64,000 nt of DNA from positions 4,452 to 68,451 of the forward strand of contig CAYMUR010000019.1 of the NCBI GenBank assembly GCA_964393615.1, written 5' to 3'. The stretch comes from CAYMUR01 sp964393615 (lineage in GTDB: Bacteria; Planctomycetota; Planctomycetia; Pirellulales; Pirellulaceae). How positions within the stretch are numbered: the stretch's first letter is position 1; the number at the start of each line of letters is the position of its first letter. The translations under genes were made by a program, and so were the position numbers. The notes beneath the pieces were generated by a model that did not search any database, was not told the origin of the DNA, and was given only the letters and a program-made list of their open reading frames with translations. Of this stretch, positions 35,440 through 44,599 are shown piece after piece.

Positions 35440-37472
35440 CCCGACCTCGTACCGCTGCCCACTGCCATGGTTGTCGGTAGGGACGGCAAGGGTTCTTCCA
35501 GGACTCCTTTTGCTGTTTGCCATACCAGAAAAGCTTCGACAACCATCCAAACTTGTAGCAGCATTGTAACAAAGCCGATAGTAAAAAGTAGGTATCTACC
35601 GTTAGGCCACCATCCCGTTTCAGGATTGAACAGTTGCCACCCTAACGCCCAGCCAGGCAGGATGATCATAATAACCATTGGTACGGCGGCGAACCAAATC
35701 GGTTTGTTTCGTCGCCAGAGATAAAATACGGTTACCATGAACGCCAGTCCTGCCAAAAGCTGATTGATGGCCCCAAACAGTGGCCACAGGATCAATCCTC
35801 CTGTTCCCATCGGTTTGGTCGTTGTCAGGACCATTACCGGATCACCGGCAGAAAGGGTATCACCTACCGAACAGATAACTTGTTCAACGGTACCTGTCAC
35901 TTTACTTTTGATTTCAAAAGGTCCGTTGGCGGTCATTAACGTAGCAAGTGTGGTGTCCTTGTTAATGGGCATATCACGACCCGTATTGATACCTGATACT
36001 TTGGCAGTTTCTTTTGGGTCGCCTTGATAGGTTATAGGGAGATTGTTTCCAGGCGCCGGCACCATTGCCATTGCCGCACCTAATGTAACCGCTGCGAAGG
36101 TGGCAGCATATTTGCCCGTTAAGGGCGCGACCTTAAGAGTACTGGCCAGGTCTTGTACGACATAACGTTGTAGCCGCGTCGCGGTATCGAGGGTGGTCGC
36201 AGCAAAACTGGCCACCAGGACCGCTATAATTCCCACCGCTAGTTCCCGTGCGATTCCTAACGAATGGACAAAATTGGCGCCGCCGTCAACAAAGGCACCT
36301 ACTTTTTGACCAAGTCCAAAACTGGCCCAAGAACCATCCTGATCGTACTTGGTGTGCCAAGCTTCCAACCCGGTCAGCAGATTACCACTCTCGTTGTCAG
36401 TCACTCCCATGCCGACCCCGGCACAACAGGCAAGGATAACGATGACTGCCAAGGCGCCTTCCAGCAGCATTGCACCGTATCCCACATACTGGGCATCGGT
36501 TTCTGAATCGACTTGCTTGCTGGACGTGCCCGAACTGACCAAGCAATGGAATCCGCTGACAGCTCCGCACGCAATCGTGATAAATAAAAATGGTATAATC
36601 GGGGGGGTGCCGGTTGGTGGCTTGTCAGCGATCATCGGAGCGCTGTTAACCAGATCGGCTTCTCCGGTGAGTGCTGCGACCAACAGGCCTCCTACCAGAA
36701 GTGCCAGGGCAACCAGTAACTGATGGCTATTGATGAAGTCTCGCGGCTGTAACAACGTCCATACCGGCAGCACGGAAGCGATGAAACAATAGGTCATCAA
36801 GACCAACGTCCAGACCACTATTGGATTGGATACGGATAGGGAAATTGGCAGGTAATAGACACCGACATAGATTGCCAGATAGAGTAACGCCAGGGCAATG
36901 AGCGAAGGAATTAGCAAGCCACTTCCCTTGCGATAAACCCAGAAACCGACGGCCACGGCGATGGGGATTTCGATCCATACAGAGAGCACCGACTCGGGGT
37001 AGAGTTTAAAGATGGTGGCAATTACCAGTCCAAATATTGCCAATACGACCGTTAATGCAAAAAATAAAATCAGCAGGAAGAGGATCCGGGCCCGTGGCGA
37101 AATGAGTCGTCCAGCGATCTCACCGACAGTCTGTCCTCGGTTGCGCAAGGAGATAACCAACGCGCTGAAATCGTGCACTGCCCCAATGAAAATCGATCCG
37201 AACACGACCCATAACAACGCCGGTAGCCATCCCCAAAAAACAGCGATGGCGGGACCCACGATCGGGCCTGTTCCTGCAATACTGGTAAAATGGTGGCCAA
37301 AAATTACTTCCTTACGGGTCGGTACAAAATCGATGTCATCTCTCAGTTGGTGACTGGGAACCGTTGCGCTGGCATCCAGCCCAAATACACTCCGTGCCAG
37401 CCAGCGACCGTACAAATGATAGGCCATAATAAAGCCAACGAACGATAGGACAGCGACAAACAATGTGAGCAT
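35436..37472 (-). CDS. cstA: CstA-family carbon starvation/peptide transporter with soluble insert
   Basis: 678-residue polytopic transporter of the CstA family (pyruvate or peptide uptake in characterised members). Conserved parts are HHFTSIAGTGPIVGPAIAV, GAVHDFSALVIS, GFHCLVSSGTSSKQ, TTLDTATRLQRYVVQDL and GGLILWPLFGAINQLLAGL. Between the last two, where E. coli CstA has a short loop and TM, there are about 80 soluble residues (468-555). Part of this, VTGTVEQVICSVGDTLSAGD then VMVLTTTKP, resembles half of a biotinyl/lipoyl domain, with Lys553 (codon 35814-35816) where the modified Lys sits in EAMKM. Its stop overlaps the fliM stop. A function for the insert is not known. Confidence 0.87.
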   Translation of the reverse strand: MLTLFVAVLSFVGFIMAYHLYGRWLARSVFGLDASATVPSHQLRDDIDFVPTRKEVIFGHHFTSIAGTGPIVGPAIAVFWGWLPALLWVVFGSIFIGAVHDFSALVISLRNRGQTVGEIAGRLISPRARILFLLILFFALTVVLAIFGLVIATIFKLYPESVLSVWIEIPIAVAVGFWVYRKGSGLLIPSLIALALLYLAIYVGVYYLPISLSVSNPIVVWTLVLMTYCFIASVLPVWTLLQPRDFINSHQLLVALALLVGGLLVAALTGEADLVNSAPMIADKPPTGTPPIIPFLFITIACGAVSGFHCLVSSGTSSKQVDSETDAQYVGYGAMLLEGALAVIVILACCAGVGMGVTDNESGNLLTGLEAWHTKYDQDGSWASFGLGQKVGAFVDGGANFVHSLGIARELAVGIIAVLVASFAATTLDTATRLQRYVVQDLASTLKVAPLTGKYAATFAAVTLGAAMAMVPAPGNNLPITYQGDPKETAKVSGINTGRDMPINKDTTLATLMTANGPFEIKSKVTGTVEQVICSVGDTLSAGDPVMVLTTTKPMGTGGLILWPLFGAINQLLAGLAFMVTVFYLWRRNKPIWFAAVPMVIMIILPGWALGWQLFNPETGWWPNGRYLLFTIGFVTMLLQVWMVVEAFLVWQTAKGVLEEPLPSLPTTMAVGSGTRSG

Positions 37473-37972
37473 GACATCCTCGCGACAGCTTGATAATTCA
37501 ACACCTTAGAGTCAATTTGCTGTTTTTTAATACAACTCCAGAGGTATAGCAGAAAAAATGCCTGCGATCGTTCCGTGTCCTATGATAACACGTTATTCAC
37601 CGAGCATAAATCGCATTCTCGCTGCGACAAAGTCTGTGGCGGAACCATGCTGGACGATTTTGCCTTAGTACCTATAATGTCTCCCAACTGCCTTTCGCAT
37701 GTGGGTTGATGCGTTTCGATTGCGAGGGGGGGTTTCTGCCAGGTAGTGAAGGTGGGAGATGAGGATTGGGGACTGGTGTCTTCCAGGAATTATCTCGGAA
37801 GACAATGGTTCAGGTTTGTGTTTGGTGGGAGCGCATGAATTCATTCGGTCGCCGTGAGCCATATTGATGGTCGATGCAATCTCGGTAGCCAACAATCGGC
37901 TCCTCAAATTTAAAATAAGAAATACATGGATTAGGGGCTTTGGCCCCACCCTACTGCACAAGGAATACACAA
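37473..37972. other. Divergent intergenic region, nothing recognised
   Basis: 500 bp between cstA (minus) and trxB (plus); both promoters should be here. Open frames in it lack protein character. No RNA gene, riboswitch or repeat was recognised. Confidence 0.4.
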
Positions 37973-39042
37973 GTGTCGGAAAAAGTTGTGATTATCGGTA
38001 GTGGACCAGCCGGTTGGTCGTCAGCCATTTATGCTTCGCGAGCTAACCTGGAACCGCTTCTATTTGAAGGAACTGCCAAGCCAGAAATGATCCCACTAGG
38101 CCAATTGGCGTTCACTACGGAAGTGGAGAATTTTGCAGGGTTCCCAGCCGGGAATATTCGTGCCTTTGTAGAGAGTTCTGTCGATGCGGATCGGCATTAC
38201 AATTTGCCACCTGTTCCTACGGACCATGTTCGTGATGGCCAGCCACATTATGCGGTGCAGGGTGTAGAGTTGATGGAACTGATGAAACAGCAAGCATTGA
38301 ACTTCGGTACACGTGTTGTGGGTGACGATATTGTAGCCGTAGATTTTAGTGAGCGACCTTTTCGGTTGACTGCTGGATCCGGCGAAATAGTTCTGGCCGA
38401 AACGGTGGTTGTTGCTACGGGGGCACGAGCCAATTATCTGGGTTTGCCATCCGAAGAGAAACTTAAGAACCGTGGCGTCAGCGCTTGTGCGGTATGTGAT
38501 GGTGCCTTGCCCCGCTTTCGTAACAAACCTTTGGTGGTGGTAGGTGGTGGTGATTCGGCTATTGAAGAAGCTTCCTATTTGACGAAATTTGCATCGAAAG
38601 TGTATCTGGTGCACCGTCGTGACCAGTTGCGTGCGTCAAAAATAATGCAACAACGTGCGATGAACAACGANNNNNNNNNNAAATTGATGTGGTGTGGAAT
38701 CATTTAGTAGACGAAGTCTTGGGCAACGAGCAGGACGGGGTCACGGCGGTGAAAATTCGAAATACGGTTGATGATACCACTCGTGAATTGCAGTCAGGTG
38801 GTATGTTTCTCGCGATTGGTCACACTCCGAACACCGAATTTTTACGAGGACAGTTGGAGATGAATGACAAAGGTTATATTCACTGGACCACGCCATTTCG
38901 GACATGTACTTCGGTAGAAGGTGTTTTTGCGGCAGGAGATGTCTCGGACGACTACTATCGACAAGCAATCACGTCGGCCGGTACAGGATGCATGGCCGCA
39001 TTGGACGCGGAACGCTGGTTGGCGGAAGAGCAGGGGACGTAG
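37973..39042 (+). CDS. trxB: Thioredoxin reductase (interrupted by a ten-N assembly gap)
   Basis: FAD- and NADPH-dependent reductase of thioredoxin. GTG at 37973 (MSEKVVIIGSGPAG) is preferred because AAGGA lies upstream and the FAD motif then starts at residue 4. Redox pair CAVC is Cys172 and Cys175; the NADPH motif VVVGGGDSAIEEASYL follows near 190. The end, GVFAAGDVSDDYYRQAITSAGTGCMAALDA, cut here as VFAAGDVSDDYYRQA and SAGTGCMAALDA, is typical. Ten Ns at 38671-38680 shift the frame; the true join must add 2 modulo 3 bases (for instance one overlapping A, or two missing bases) to link NN(E/D) to KIDVVWNH or IDVVWNH. Gene is judged intact. Confidence 0.92.
38671..38680. other. Assembly gap (10 N) inside trxB
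   Basis: A run of exactly ten N, the usual placeholder for a scaffold gap of unknown size. Frame analysis of the flanking trxB halves shows ten is not the true length. Confidence 0.95.
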
Positions 39043-39127
39043 GAGTGGATTGCTGATCCGCGGATATCCTGGTACGCAGCACGCTTGGTCACAGAGTAGG
39101 TCACTTTGCGATGTGGGAGCCGCTTTG

Positions 39128-40611
39128 ATGGGGTACCATTCCATTCTTTTTCTGGCAACTTGTTTTGTTGTTAGGATTGTAGGCCTTGCTGTTCAGCCTG
39201 ATCGGTGTCGTCAACGATTGGTCTTTTTGCCTTGCTACGGCTTATTGGTAAACCCGATTCTGTTTTGTTCCGCAGAGATTTGTCAAACGCTGTACGCTTC
39301 TCCACCGGACACTCATTCTGAGACAGCACGTTATTGGCCACAGTGGCGCGGTCCACTTTCAACTGGTGTGGCGATTGGTGCAGAACCACCTGTTGAATGG
39401 CAGGAAATGGCAGATGGTGGCGATCAGAATATTCGTTGGAAAACACCGGTTCCTGGCAAAGGACATTCCACGCCTGTGATTTGGGGTGATCGTGTTTTTT
39501 TGACAACGGCGATCCCGATAGGAACACCATTGGAACCGAAATATAGTCAGGCACCGGGAGCCCATGACAATGTGCCAGTAACTCACCGCCATCGTTTTGT
39601 AGTATTAGCTGTGAATNNNNNNNNNNGAATCGCAAGGATGGAAAAATTTGCTGGCAAAAAATCGTGCGGGAGCAGGTTCCGCATGAAGGTGGACACTACA
39701 CAGCGAGCCAAGCGTCTGCGTCACCAGTGACAGATGGTGAATATTTGTTTGCATTTTTTGGTTCCGCTGGTCTGTATTGTCTCAACCTGGAGGGAGAAGT
39801 GGTCTGGGACCGTCATTTTGGTGAGATGCATACACGACACGGGCACGGAGAAGGCAGTTCACCAGCGTTACACGGTGACACGTTGGTCGTGAATTGGGAC
39901 CATGAGAGAGGATCGTTTCTTGTTGCCCTGGACAAGCATACGGGAAAAGAACAATGGCGCGTGGCCCGTGATGAAGTGACTTCTTGGGCCACGCCGATTG
40001 TGGTGGAATATGACGATGTTATTCAAGTAGTGGCCAGTGGGTCGAAGCGTGTACGGGGTTATGACTTAGAAACAGGTAAAATGATCTGGTCCTGTGGTGG
40101 TTTGTCCCGCAATGTCGTGGCTTCACCGGTCGCCGCCCATGGCATGCTGTTTGCGGCCAGCAGCTACGATACACGGAATCTACTGGCCATACGACTTCGA
40201 GGATCGCATGGTGACGTGACGGCGTCCAACCAGGTTGCTTGGAGCACTCGTCGCTTGACGCCCTATGTGCCATCACCCTTGTTGTATGACAATATGCTCT
40301 ATTTTCTGCGGCACTACCAAGGAATTCTCTCCCGTCTCGATGTGCGGACTGGACGGTCCATTGGCGGCCCTGTACGGTTGAATGGTATTCGTAATATTTA
40401 TGCTTCTCCGGTCGCTGCCGATAACCGTGTCTACATTACGGGTTTGGACGGGACGACCGTTGTCCTTGCCCATGGTTCTCTGCCTCGCGTACTGGCGATC
40501 AATCGTTTACGTGAAAGTATTAGTGCGTCTGCCGCTTTGGTTGAATTCGAATTGTACCTGCGCGGCAGCCATTCGCTCTATTGTCTTGCGCGTGACGGAG
40601 GCGGATCGTGA
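39128..40611 (+). CDS. PQQ-type beta-propeller (BamB/quinoprotein-like) exported protein, interrupted by a gap
   Basis: About 490 residues once the gap is healed. A hydrophobic N terminus (YHSILFLATCFVVRIVGLAV) suggests export; a second hydrophobic stretch near residue 35 leaves the exact start uncertain. Propeller repeats show the usual W and G pattern: YWPQWRGPLSTGV, GHSTPVIWGDRVFLTTA, LDKHTGKEQWRV, YDLETGKMIWSCGG, NIYASPVAADNRVYITGLDG. Such planctomycete proteins are widespread and probably act as scaffolds or sensors, not as PQQ enzymes. The Ns at 39617-39626 are flanked on both sides by GAAT; merging the copies restores AVNRKDGK. Overlaps apbE by four bases (GTGA). Confidence 0.82.
39617..39626. 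other. Assembly gap (10 N) inside the PQQ-propeller gene, probably artefactual
   Basis: The four bases before and after the Ns are the same (GAAT). Collapsing them to one copy and removing the Ns gives an uninterrupted frame with the family-typical VNRKDGKICWQ. Confidence 0.9.
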
Positions 40612-41714
40612 GTTCAGACCTTACACCATCACGACGCCAATTCCTGACAGCCGCATTTCAAAATGATGGGTCTGAGATAGAGACTTCTGCTTCTGATGAA
40701 AGTGGCACACCTTCCTGTCTAATTCATATTGGACGCCGGGCCATGGCATGTCAGTTCGAGGTTATTATCAATCAGCAGGATCGGGCCGTGGCGACCGAAG
40801 CGGCTGTTGCCGCGTTGGACCTAGTCGACCAATTGGAAAGCCAGTTGTCAGTGTATCGTGATCAGAGTGAATTAAGTCAGCTCAACCGGCGAGCTGCCAG
40901 TCAAGCGGTGTCCGTGGAGCCAGGTTTGTATGATTTGTTGCAACGTTCTGTCGAGCTGTATGAGTCGACCGAAGGGGCTTTCGATATCACTTCCACTCCG
41001 CTTTCTAAATTGTGGGGTTTTTACCGTCGTGAGGGTCGTATGCCGTCCGCAGCCGATGTTACGGATTGTTTGAACATCGTTGGCAGTCAGTATGTCCGAT
41101 TGCGGGGCCAGGATCACAGCGTACAGTTTTTGCATTCGTCCCTGGAAATTAACTTGAATGGCATTGGCAAAGGTTACACGCTTGACCGTTGTCGACGATT
41201 GCTGGTCGAGTCAGGCGCCAGCGATTTTATGTTACAAGGGGGACGTAGCAGTGTGGTTGCGGTTGGACAAAGGCGAGGTATCCAAGAGCAATTTCCTGGA
41301 TGGAAAGTCGCTTTACGACATCCCCTGCGTCCCGGTGAGCGTATTTTTGAATTCGATTTACTGAACGCAAGTTTGGGAACATCGGGTTCAGCAACACAAT
41401 CTTTTTTTTATCGTGGTCAGCGGTATGGCCATATTCTCGATCCCCGTAGCGGTTGGCCTGCTACGGGAGTGTTGTCCGCTACTGTTTTGGCACCCGAAGC
41501 GGCCATTGCGGATGCATTGTCCACAGCCTTTTATGTGATGGGAGCTAAGGCAGCGATCAATTTCTGTGAGACTCGGCCCGACTTGGCTGCGATTCTGATC
41601 GTTCCTGGGCCACGAGCCGGAAGTATCGAAGCGCACACCATTGGTTTACCGAAGGATCACCTGAGAATGTGTGCTCAAACATCGTTTCCGATTGTCCCAC
41701 ACGACCTAGTGTGA
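40608..41714 (+). CDS. apbE: FAD:protein FMN transferase (ApbE)
   Basis: 368-residue flavin transferase that attaches FMN to Thr/Ser of partner proteins such as Rnf and Nqr subunits. Motifs are MACQFEVIINQQD, LNLNGIGKGYTLD near residue 182, FMLQGGRSSVVAVG, LGTSGSATQSFF and GHILDPRSGWPA near 280, all usual for ApbE. The start GTG overlaps the stop of the PQQ-propeller gene in a GTGA, so the two are translationally coupled. SRRQFLTAAF at the N terminus resembles a twin-arginine motif, but no hydrophobic stretch follows, so Tat export is doubtful. Target proteins are not in the window. Confidence 0.92.
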   Translation: MSSDLTPSRRQFLTAAFQNDGSEIETSASDESGTPSCLIHIGRRAMACQFEVIINQQDRAVATEAAVAALDLVDQLESQLSVYRDQSELSQLNRRAASQAVSVEPGLYDLLQRSVELYESTEGAFDITSTPLSKLWGFYRREGRMPSAADVTDCLNIVGSQYVRLRGQDHSVQFLHSSLEINLNGIGKGYTLDRCRRLLVESGASDFMLQGGRSSVVAVGQRRGIQEQFPGWKVALRHPLRPGERIFEFDLLNASLGTSGSATQSFFYRGQRYGHILDPRSGWPATGVLSATVLAPEAAIADALSTAFYVMGAKAAINFCETRPDLAAILIVPGPRAGSIEAHTIGLPKDHLRMCAQTSFPIVPHDLV

Positions 41715-41930
41715 ATACGCTGTAGGGTGGGTGAGAGTTTGTGCATGGACTACAATGTCAGATAAGCCAGGCAGCGAAAACGCATTTTCGGAACGAGGGT
41801 GCGATTGGCAAGGTTTCACGTTCCGATGGGAAGGCGTGTTGTTTCATAGAAATGCTTGACTGTTCGGGACAGGTTTGGCGACGTCGTAGCCAATGTTGTT
41901 TCTCCACCGAGGAAATATACCGCGTTCGTG

Positions 41931-42188
41931 ATGTCAGATCCCGTTATGAAAACAGTTGACCTATTATTCGAAGAAACCCGCCTGACGGTAGAAGATGTTG
42001 CCGAACGGAGCCAGCTTGACGCAGAACGAGTCAAAGCGATCGCTCTGGGGCGTTGGACGCCAAGTCCTCAGGAACGATCTCGCATCGCGAAAGTGTTCAA
42101 TGTCGCAGTTGACGACATCAGTTGGGGACACACACTTGATCCTCGCAATATTCGCTACCGACGGTTTGGCATGCAGGAAGATTTTTGA
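41931..42188 (+). CDS. Small XRE-like helix-turn-helix protein
   Basis: 85 residues from ATG 41931. The central part, LTVEDVAERSQLDAERVKAI then GRWTPSPQERSRIAKVFNV, fits an XRE/Cro-type helix-turn-helix with the typical ALGRWTPS turn (recognition helix) and ends DDISWGH. The rest is short and basic (RNIRYRRFGM). Such small HTH proteins are common in Planctomycetes with no assigned target. The longer frame from 41856 adds a weak N terminus and is less likely. A bidirectional terminator lies 90 bp downstream. Confidence 0.72.
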   Translation: MSDPVMKTVDLLFEETRLTVEDVAERSQLDAERVKAIALGRWTPSPQERSRIAKVFNVAVDDISWGHTLDPRNIRYRRFGMQEDF

Positions 42189-42277
42189 GTCCGTGCCATG
42201 CTTGTTTTGTTCTAAGGGTATCGAATTGGTGAAATGAAGACGATTTGTGCGTATTTTCTGAAAACCCTGACGCGCAT

Positions 42278-42319
42278 GAAAAAACGGTTCCCGGAATGAA
42301 CCGGAAACCGTCTTTTTTC
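42278..42319. terminator. Bidirectional intrinsic terminator
   Basis: Arms ACGGTTCCCGG (42284-42294) and CCGGAAACCGT (42301-42311) pair with one internal mismatch around the loop AATGAA. An A run precedes and a T run follows the stem, so it can end transcription of the HTH gene on the plus strand and of the cysteine-repeat gene on the minus strand. Confidence 0.88.
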
Positions 42320-42322
42320 AGT

Positions 42323-42357
42323 AATATCTTACCCGTCTAAAAGACGGTGAGATATTT
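42323..42357. terminator. Second hairpin next to the cysteine-repeat gene
   Basis: AATATCTTACCCGTCT (42323-42338) pairs almost fully with AGACGGTGAGATATT (42342-42356), leaving a small loop and one bulge. It lies 17 bp beyond the stop of the minus-strand cysteine-repeat gene and before the T-tract terminator, and may stabilise that transcript. Confidence 0.6.
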
Positions 42358-42373
42358 CCTGTGTCCCAATGGA

Positions 42374-42787
42374 CTAGCTGCAGCCACAGGTCGGTTCGGC
42401 GGCATCACAACCCGCGTCACAACCGATGTTACAGCAACCGATCGACGCCACACGTGCCAGGACGGAACGCACTTTGCCTAACAGGCGTGCTGCGCAACCA
42501 CATGGATCACAGCAAGCCGCTTCACAGCCACAACTAGGCTCTTCTTCGCAACCACAAGTGGGCTCTTCTTCACAACCACAAGCTGGTTCTTCTTCGCAAC
42601 CACAAGCTGGTTCTTCTTCACAACCACAAGCGGGTGCTTCTTCACAACACGAAATAATTTCACAACCGCAGCCAATATGACCACGCAACAGACCACCAAG
42701 CAGGCCACCTGCATTGGCAGTGTTGGCGCTCGCAATGCTGACCACGAGGGCCATCACGAGAGCCGCAAAAATCGATCGAGTCTTCAT
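42374..42787 (-). CDS. Secreted cysteine-rich repeat protein (CGCEEEPA repeats)
   Basis: 137 residues. Residues 1-26 are a clear signal peptide (SIFAALVMALVVSIASANTANA). The mature part has about 29 Cys-rich positions; its centre is a tandem octapeptide, CGCEEEPA, repeated about six times (24-bp DNA units, four perfect-length ones at 42537-42632). CC and CGC clusters flank it on both sides. The pattern suggests many disulfides or metal binding in the periplasm or outside; Glu and Cys alternate in a way compatible with metal coordination. I recognise no family. The leader holds GGAGCTCC, a self-complementary stretch over the ribosome site. It is followed by strong terminators, so it is probably well expressed. 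Confidence 0.75.
   Translation of the reverse strand: MKTRSIFAALVMALVVSIASANTANAGGLLGGLLRGHIGCGCEIISCCEEAPACGCEEEPACGCEEEPACGCEEEPTCGCEEEPSCGCEAACCDPCGCAARLLGKVRSVLARVASIGCCNIGCDAGCDAAEPTCGCS
42537..42632 (-). repeat. Four 24-bp tandem repeats coding CGCEEEPx
   Basis: Units start at 42537, 42561, 42585 and 42609 and differ at a few third-codon positions; a degraded fifth unit follows to about 42650. They encode the repeated octapeptide of the secreted cysteine-rich protein, so copy number may vary by slippage between strains. Confidence 0.8.
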
Positions 42788-43378
42788 AAGGAGGAGCTCC
42801 TACAACCGGGAAACAAAAAACAGTTCAATACGCTACAACGTTCAGCTAATAGAGCGTACCTTCTGCAGTTCCACCGCGCCGCTTCCGGAGCGTCGGTGAC
42901 GCGGCGCGAGGGTGACCAGCAGAGGCAAGTCCACTTGCTTCACTGCTCAGTATCGTCGACCTACACGTCCAGATTTAAAAAGACGGAATGTTTTCACGTG
43001 AACTTTGGTAATTTGTGGTTGAAGAACTGGGTTGTATCTATTGTGACGGTATTTGTCAGAATGGCTCTTTATCCACACACAGACTGGTAACACTGCAATT
43101 TTACTGATAATTGCGGTCGTACCAGTGAAATGGCTCGATGCGGGGCCTTCTGACTTGCCTGTACGACGATCATTGGTCCCGGTAAACTTCCTAGTGGTGT
43201 GTATTTTTGGTTATGGTATCACCCAAAAAACATCCTGCATTACCTTTCGGACGTTAGATTTATCGGCTGACGAAGCCAATGACCCTTGGCTTCATGGAGG
43301 GATGCACTGTAATTTGTAGACAGGTTGACAACCGTACCGATTTTCACGAAGCCAGTAACGACAGTAGGATTTGAGAGG
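42788..43378. other. Intergenic region upstream of pgk with one hairpin
   Basis: 591 bp between the cysteine-repeat gene (minus) and pgk (plus). A perfect 8-bp hairpin, GAAGCCAA-TGACCC-TTGGCTTC, lies at 43272-43293, 85 bp before the pgk start, without a T run. No gene or RNA was recognised in the rest. Confidence 0.45.
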
Positions 43379-44566
43379 ATGGCCAAGAAAACGATTGCAG
43401 ACATCAATGTCAATGGCCGGAAGGTTCTCATACGGGTTGACTTTAATGTACCCCTCGATGAGCAGGGTGAAATTGCAGACGATCGCCGGATTAAAATGGC
43501 GTTACCAACGGTACAATCAGTCATCGAACGTGGAGGTGCTGCAGTTCTCATGAGTCACTTGGGACGCCCAAGTGGTGAAGCAAGCGATTTACGGTTCAGT
43601 CTGCGTCCGGTAGCCAGGCGGTTGTCTGAATGTTTACAGATACCAGTGACATTTTCTAGCGATACCGTGGACGACGAATCACGCCGAAGGGTTGAAGCAT
43701 TGAAGCCCGGTGATGTACTGGTTTTGGAAAATTTGCGGTTTCATCCAGGTGAGAAAAAAGGAGATCCGTTGTTTGCCCAAAAGCTGGCCGCAGGGATGGA
43801 TGCCTATTGTAATGATGCATTTGGAACGTGTCACCGAGAAGACGCTTCGATGGTGGCCGTTCCCCAAGCATTATCGGGTAAGCCCAAGGTCGTTGGATTT
43901 TTGGTGGCCCGAGAAATTCAATATTTGTCTGAGACGATTGCTAACCCCCGCAGACCTCTGGTAGCCATTCTGGGCGGCGCCAAAGTTTCGGACAAAATCG
44001 GTGTTATCCGAAACCTGATTCGTTTTTGTGATCATGTATTGATTGGTGGTGCTATGGCCTATACTTTTGCACTAGCACGTGGAGCCCAAGTCGGAAAGAG
44101 TCTTGTCGAACCAGATAAGGTAGATTTGGCGCGTCAATTACTGGAGGTAGGCGGTGAGAAATTGAAACTACCTGTGGACACACATTGTGGCAATGATTTT
44201 CGAGCCGATTGTGATAAACAAGTGTTTGCTGCCGGAGAGATACCCCAGGGTTATCAAGGTCTCGATATTGGCCCACAGACCTCCAAAATATACAGCGATA
44301 TTGTGGCCCAAGCTGGTACGATCATTTGGAATGGCCCCTTGGGTGTTTTTGAAATGCCACCTTTTGACGCCGGTACCAAATCCCTGGCCATTGCCATTGC
44401 TGCTGGTAACGCCATCAGTATTATTGGTGGAGGTGACAGTGCGGCTGCCATTTCACAACTTGGTTTTGCTGATCAGGTGACACATATTAGTACTGGTGGC
44501 GGTGCCAGTTTGGCCATGCTGGAAGGCCGTCGTTTTGTGGCCGTCGACTTACTGGATGACGTTTGA
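43379..44566 (+). CDS. pgk: Phosphoglycerate kinase
   Basis: 395-residue glycolytic kinase transferring phosphate from 1,3-bisphosphoglycerate to ADP. ATG 43379 follows GAGAGG directly and gives the standard MAKKTIADINVNGRKVLIR start. Hallmarks are VRVDFNVPL-like RVDFNVPLDEQGEIADDRRI (cut at 20), MSHLGRPSGE, LENLRFHPGEK, NDAFGTCHREDASM, ILGGAKVSDKIGV, WNGPLGVFE and the nucleotide motif IIGGGDSAAAISQLG. All are intact. The tyrosine-phosphatase-like gene follows immediately and may be in the same transcript. Confidence 0.96.
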   Translation: MAKKTIADINVNGRKVLIRVDFNVPLDEQGEIADDRRIKMALPTVQSVIERGGAAVLMSHLGRPSGEASDLRFSLRPVARRLSECLQIPVTFSSDTVDDESRRRVEALKPGDVLVLENLRFHPGEKKGDPLFAQKLAAGMDAYCNDAFGTCHREDASMVAVPQALSGKPKVVGFLVAREIQYLSETIANPRRPLVAILGGAKVSDKIGVIRNLIRFCDHVLIGGAMAYTFALARGAQVGKSLVEPDKVDLARQLLEVGGEKLKLPVDTHCGNDFRADCDKQVFAAGEIPQGYQGLDIGPQTSKIYSDIVAQAGTIIWNGPLGVFEMPPFDAGTKSLAIAIAAGNAISIIGGGDSAAAISQLGFADQVTHISTGGGASLAMLEGRRFVAVDLLDDV

Positions 44567-44599
44567 TTGTCAGATAACCCAAGAGAGTTGTTGCCCATC

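Noticed and set aside
42426..42735. Long open frames on other frames over the cysteine-repeat gene (SSQPQAGSSSQ-type and VVVKK-type repeats)
   Set aside because: They are shadow translations of the 24-bp repeats; only the minus-strand 42787-42374 frame has signal peptide, ribosome site and terminators.
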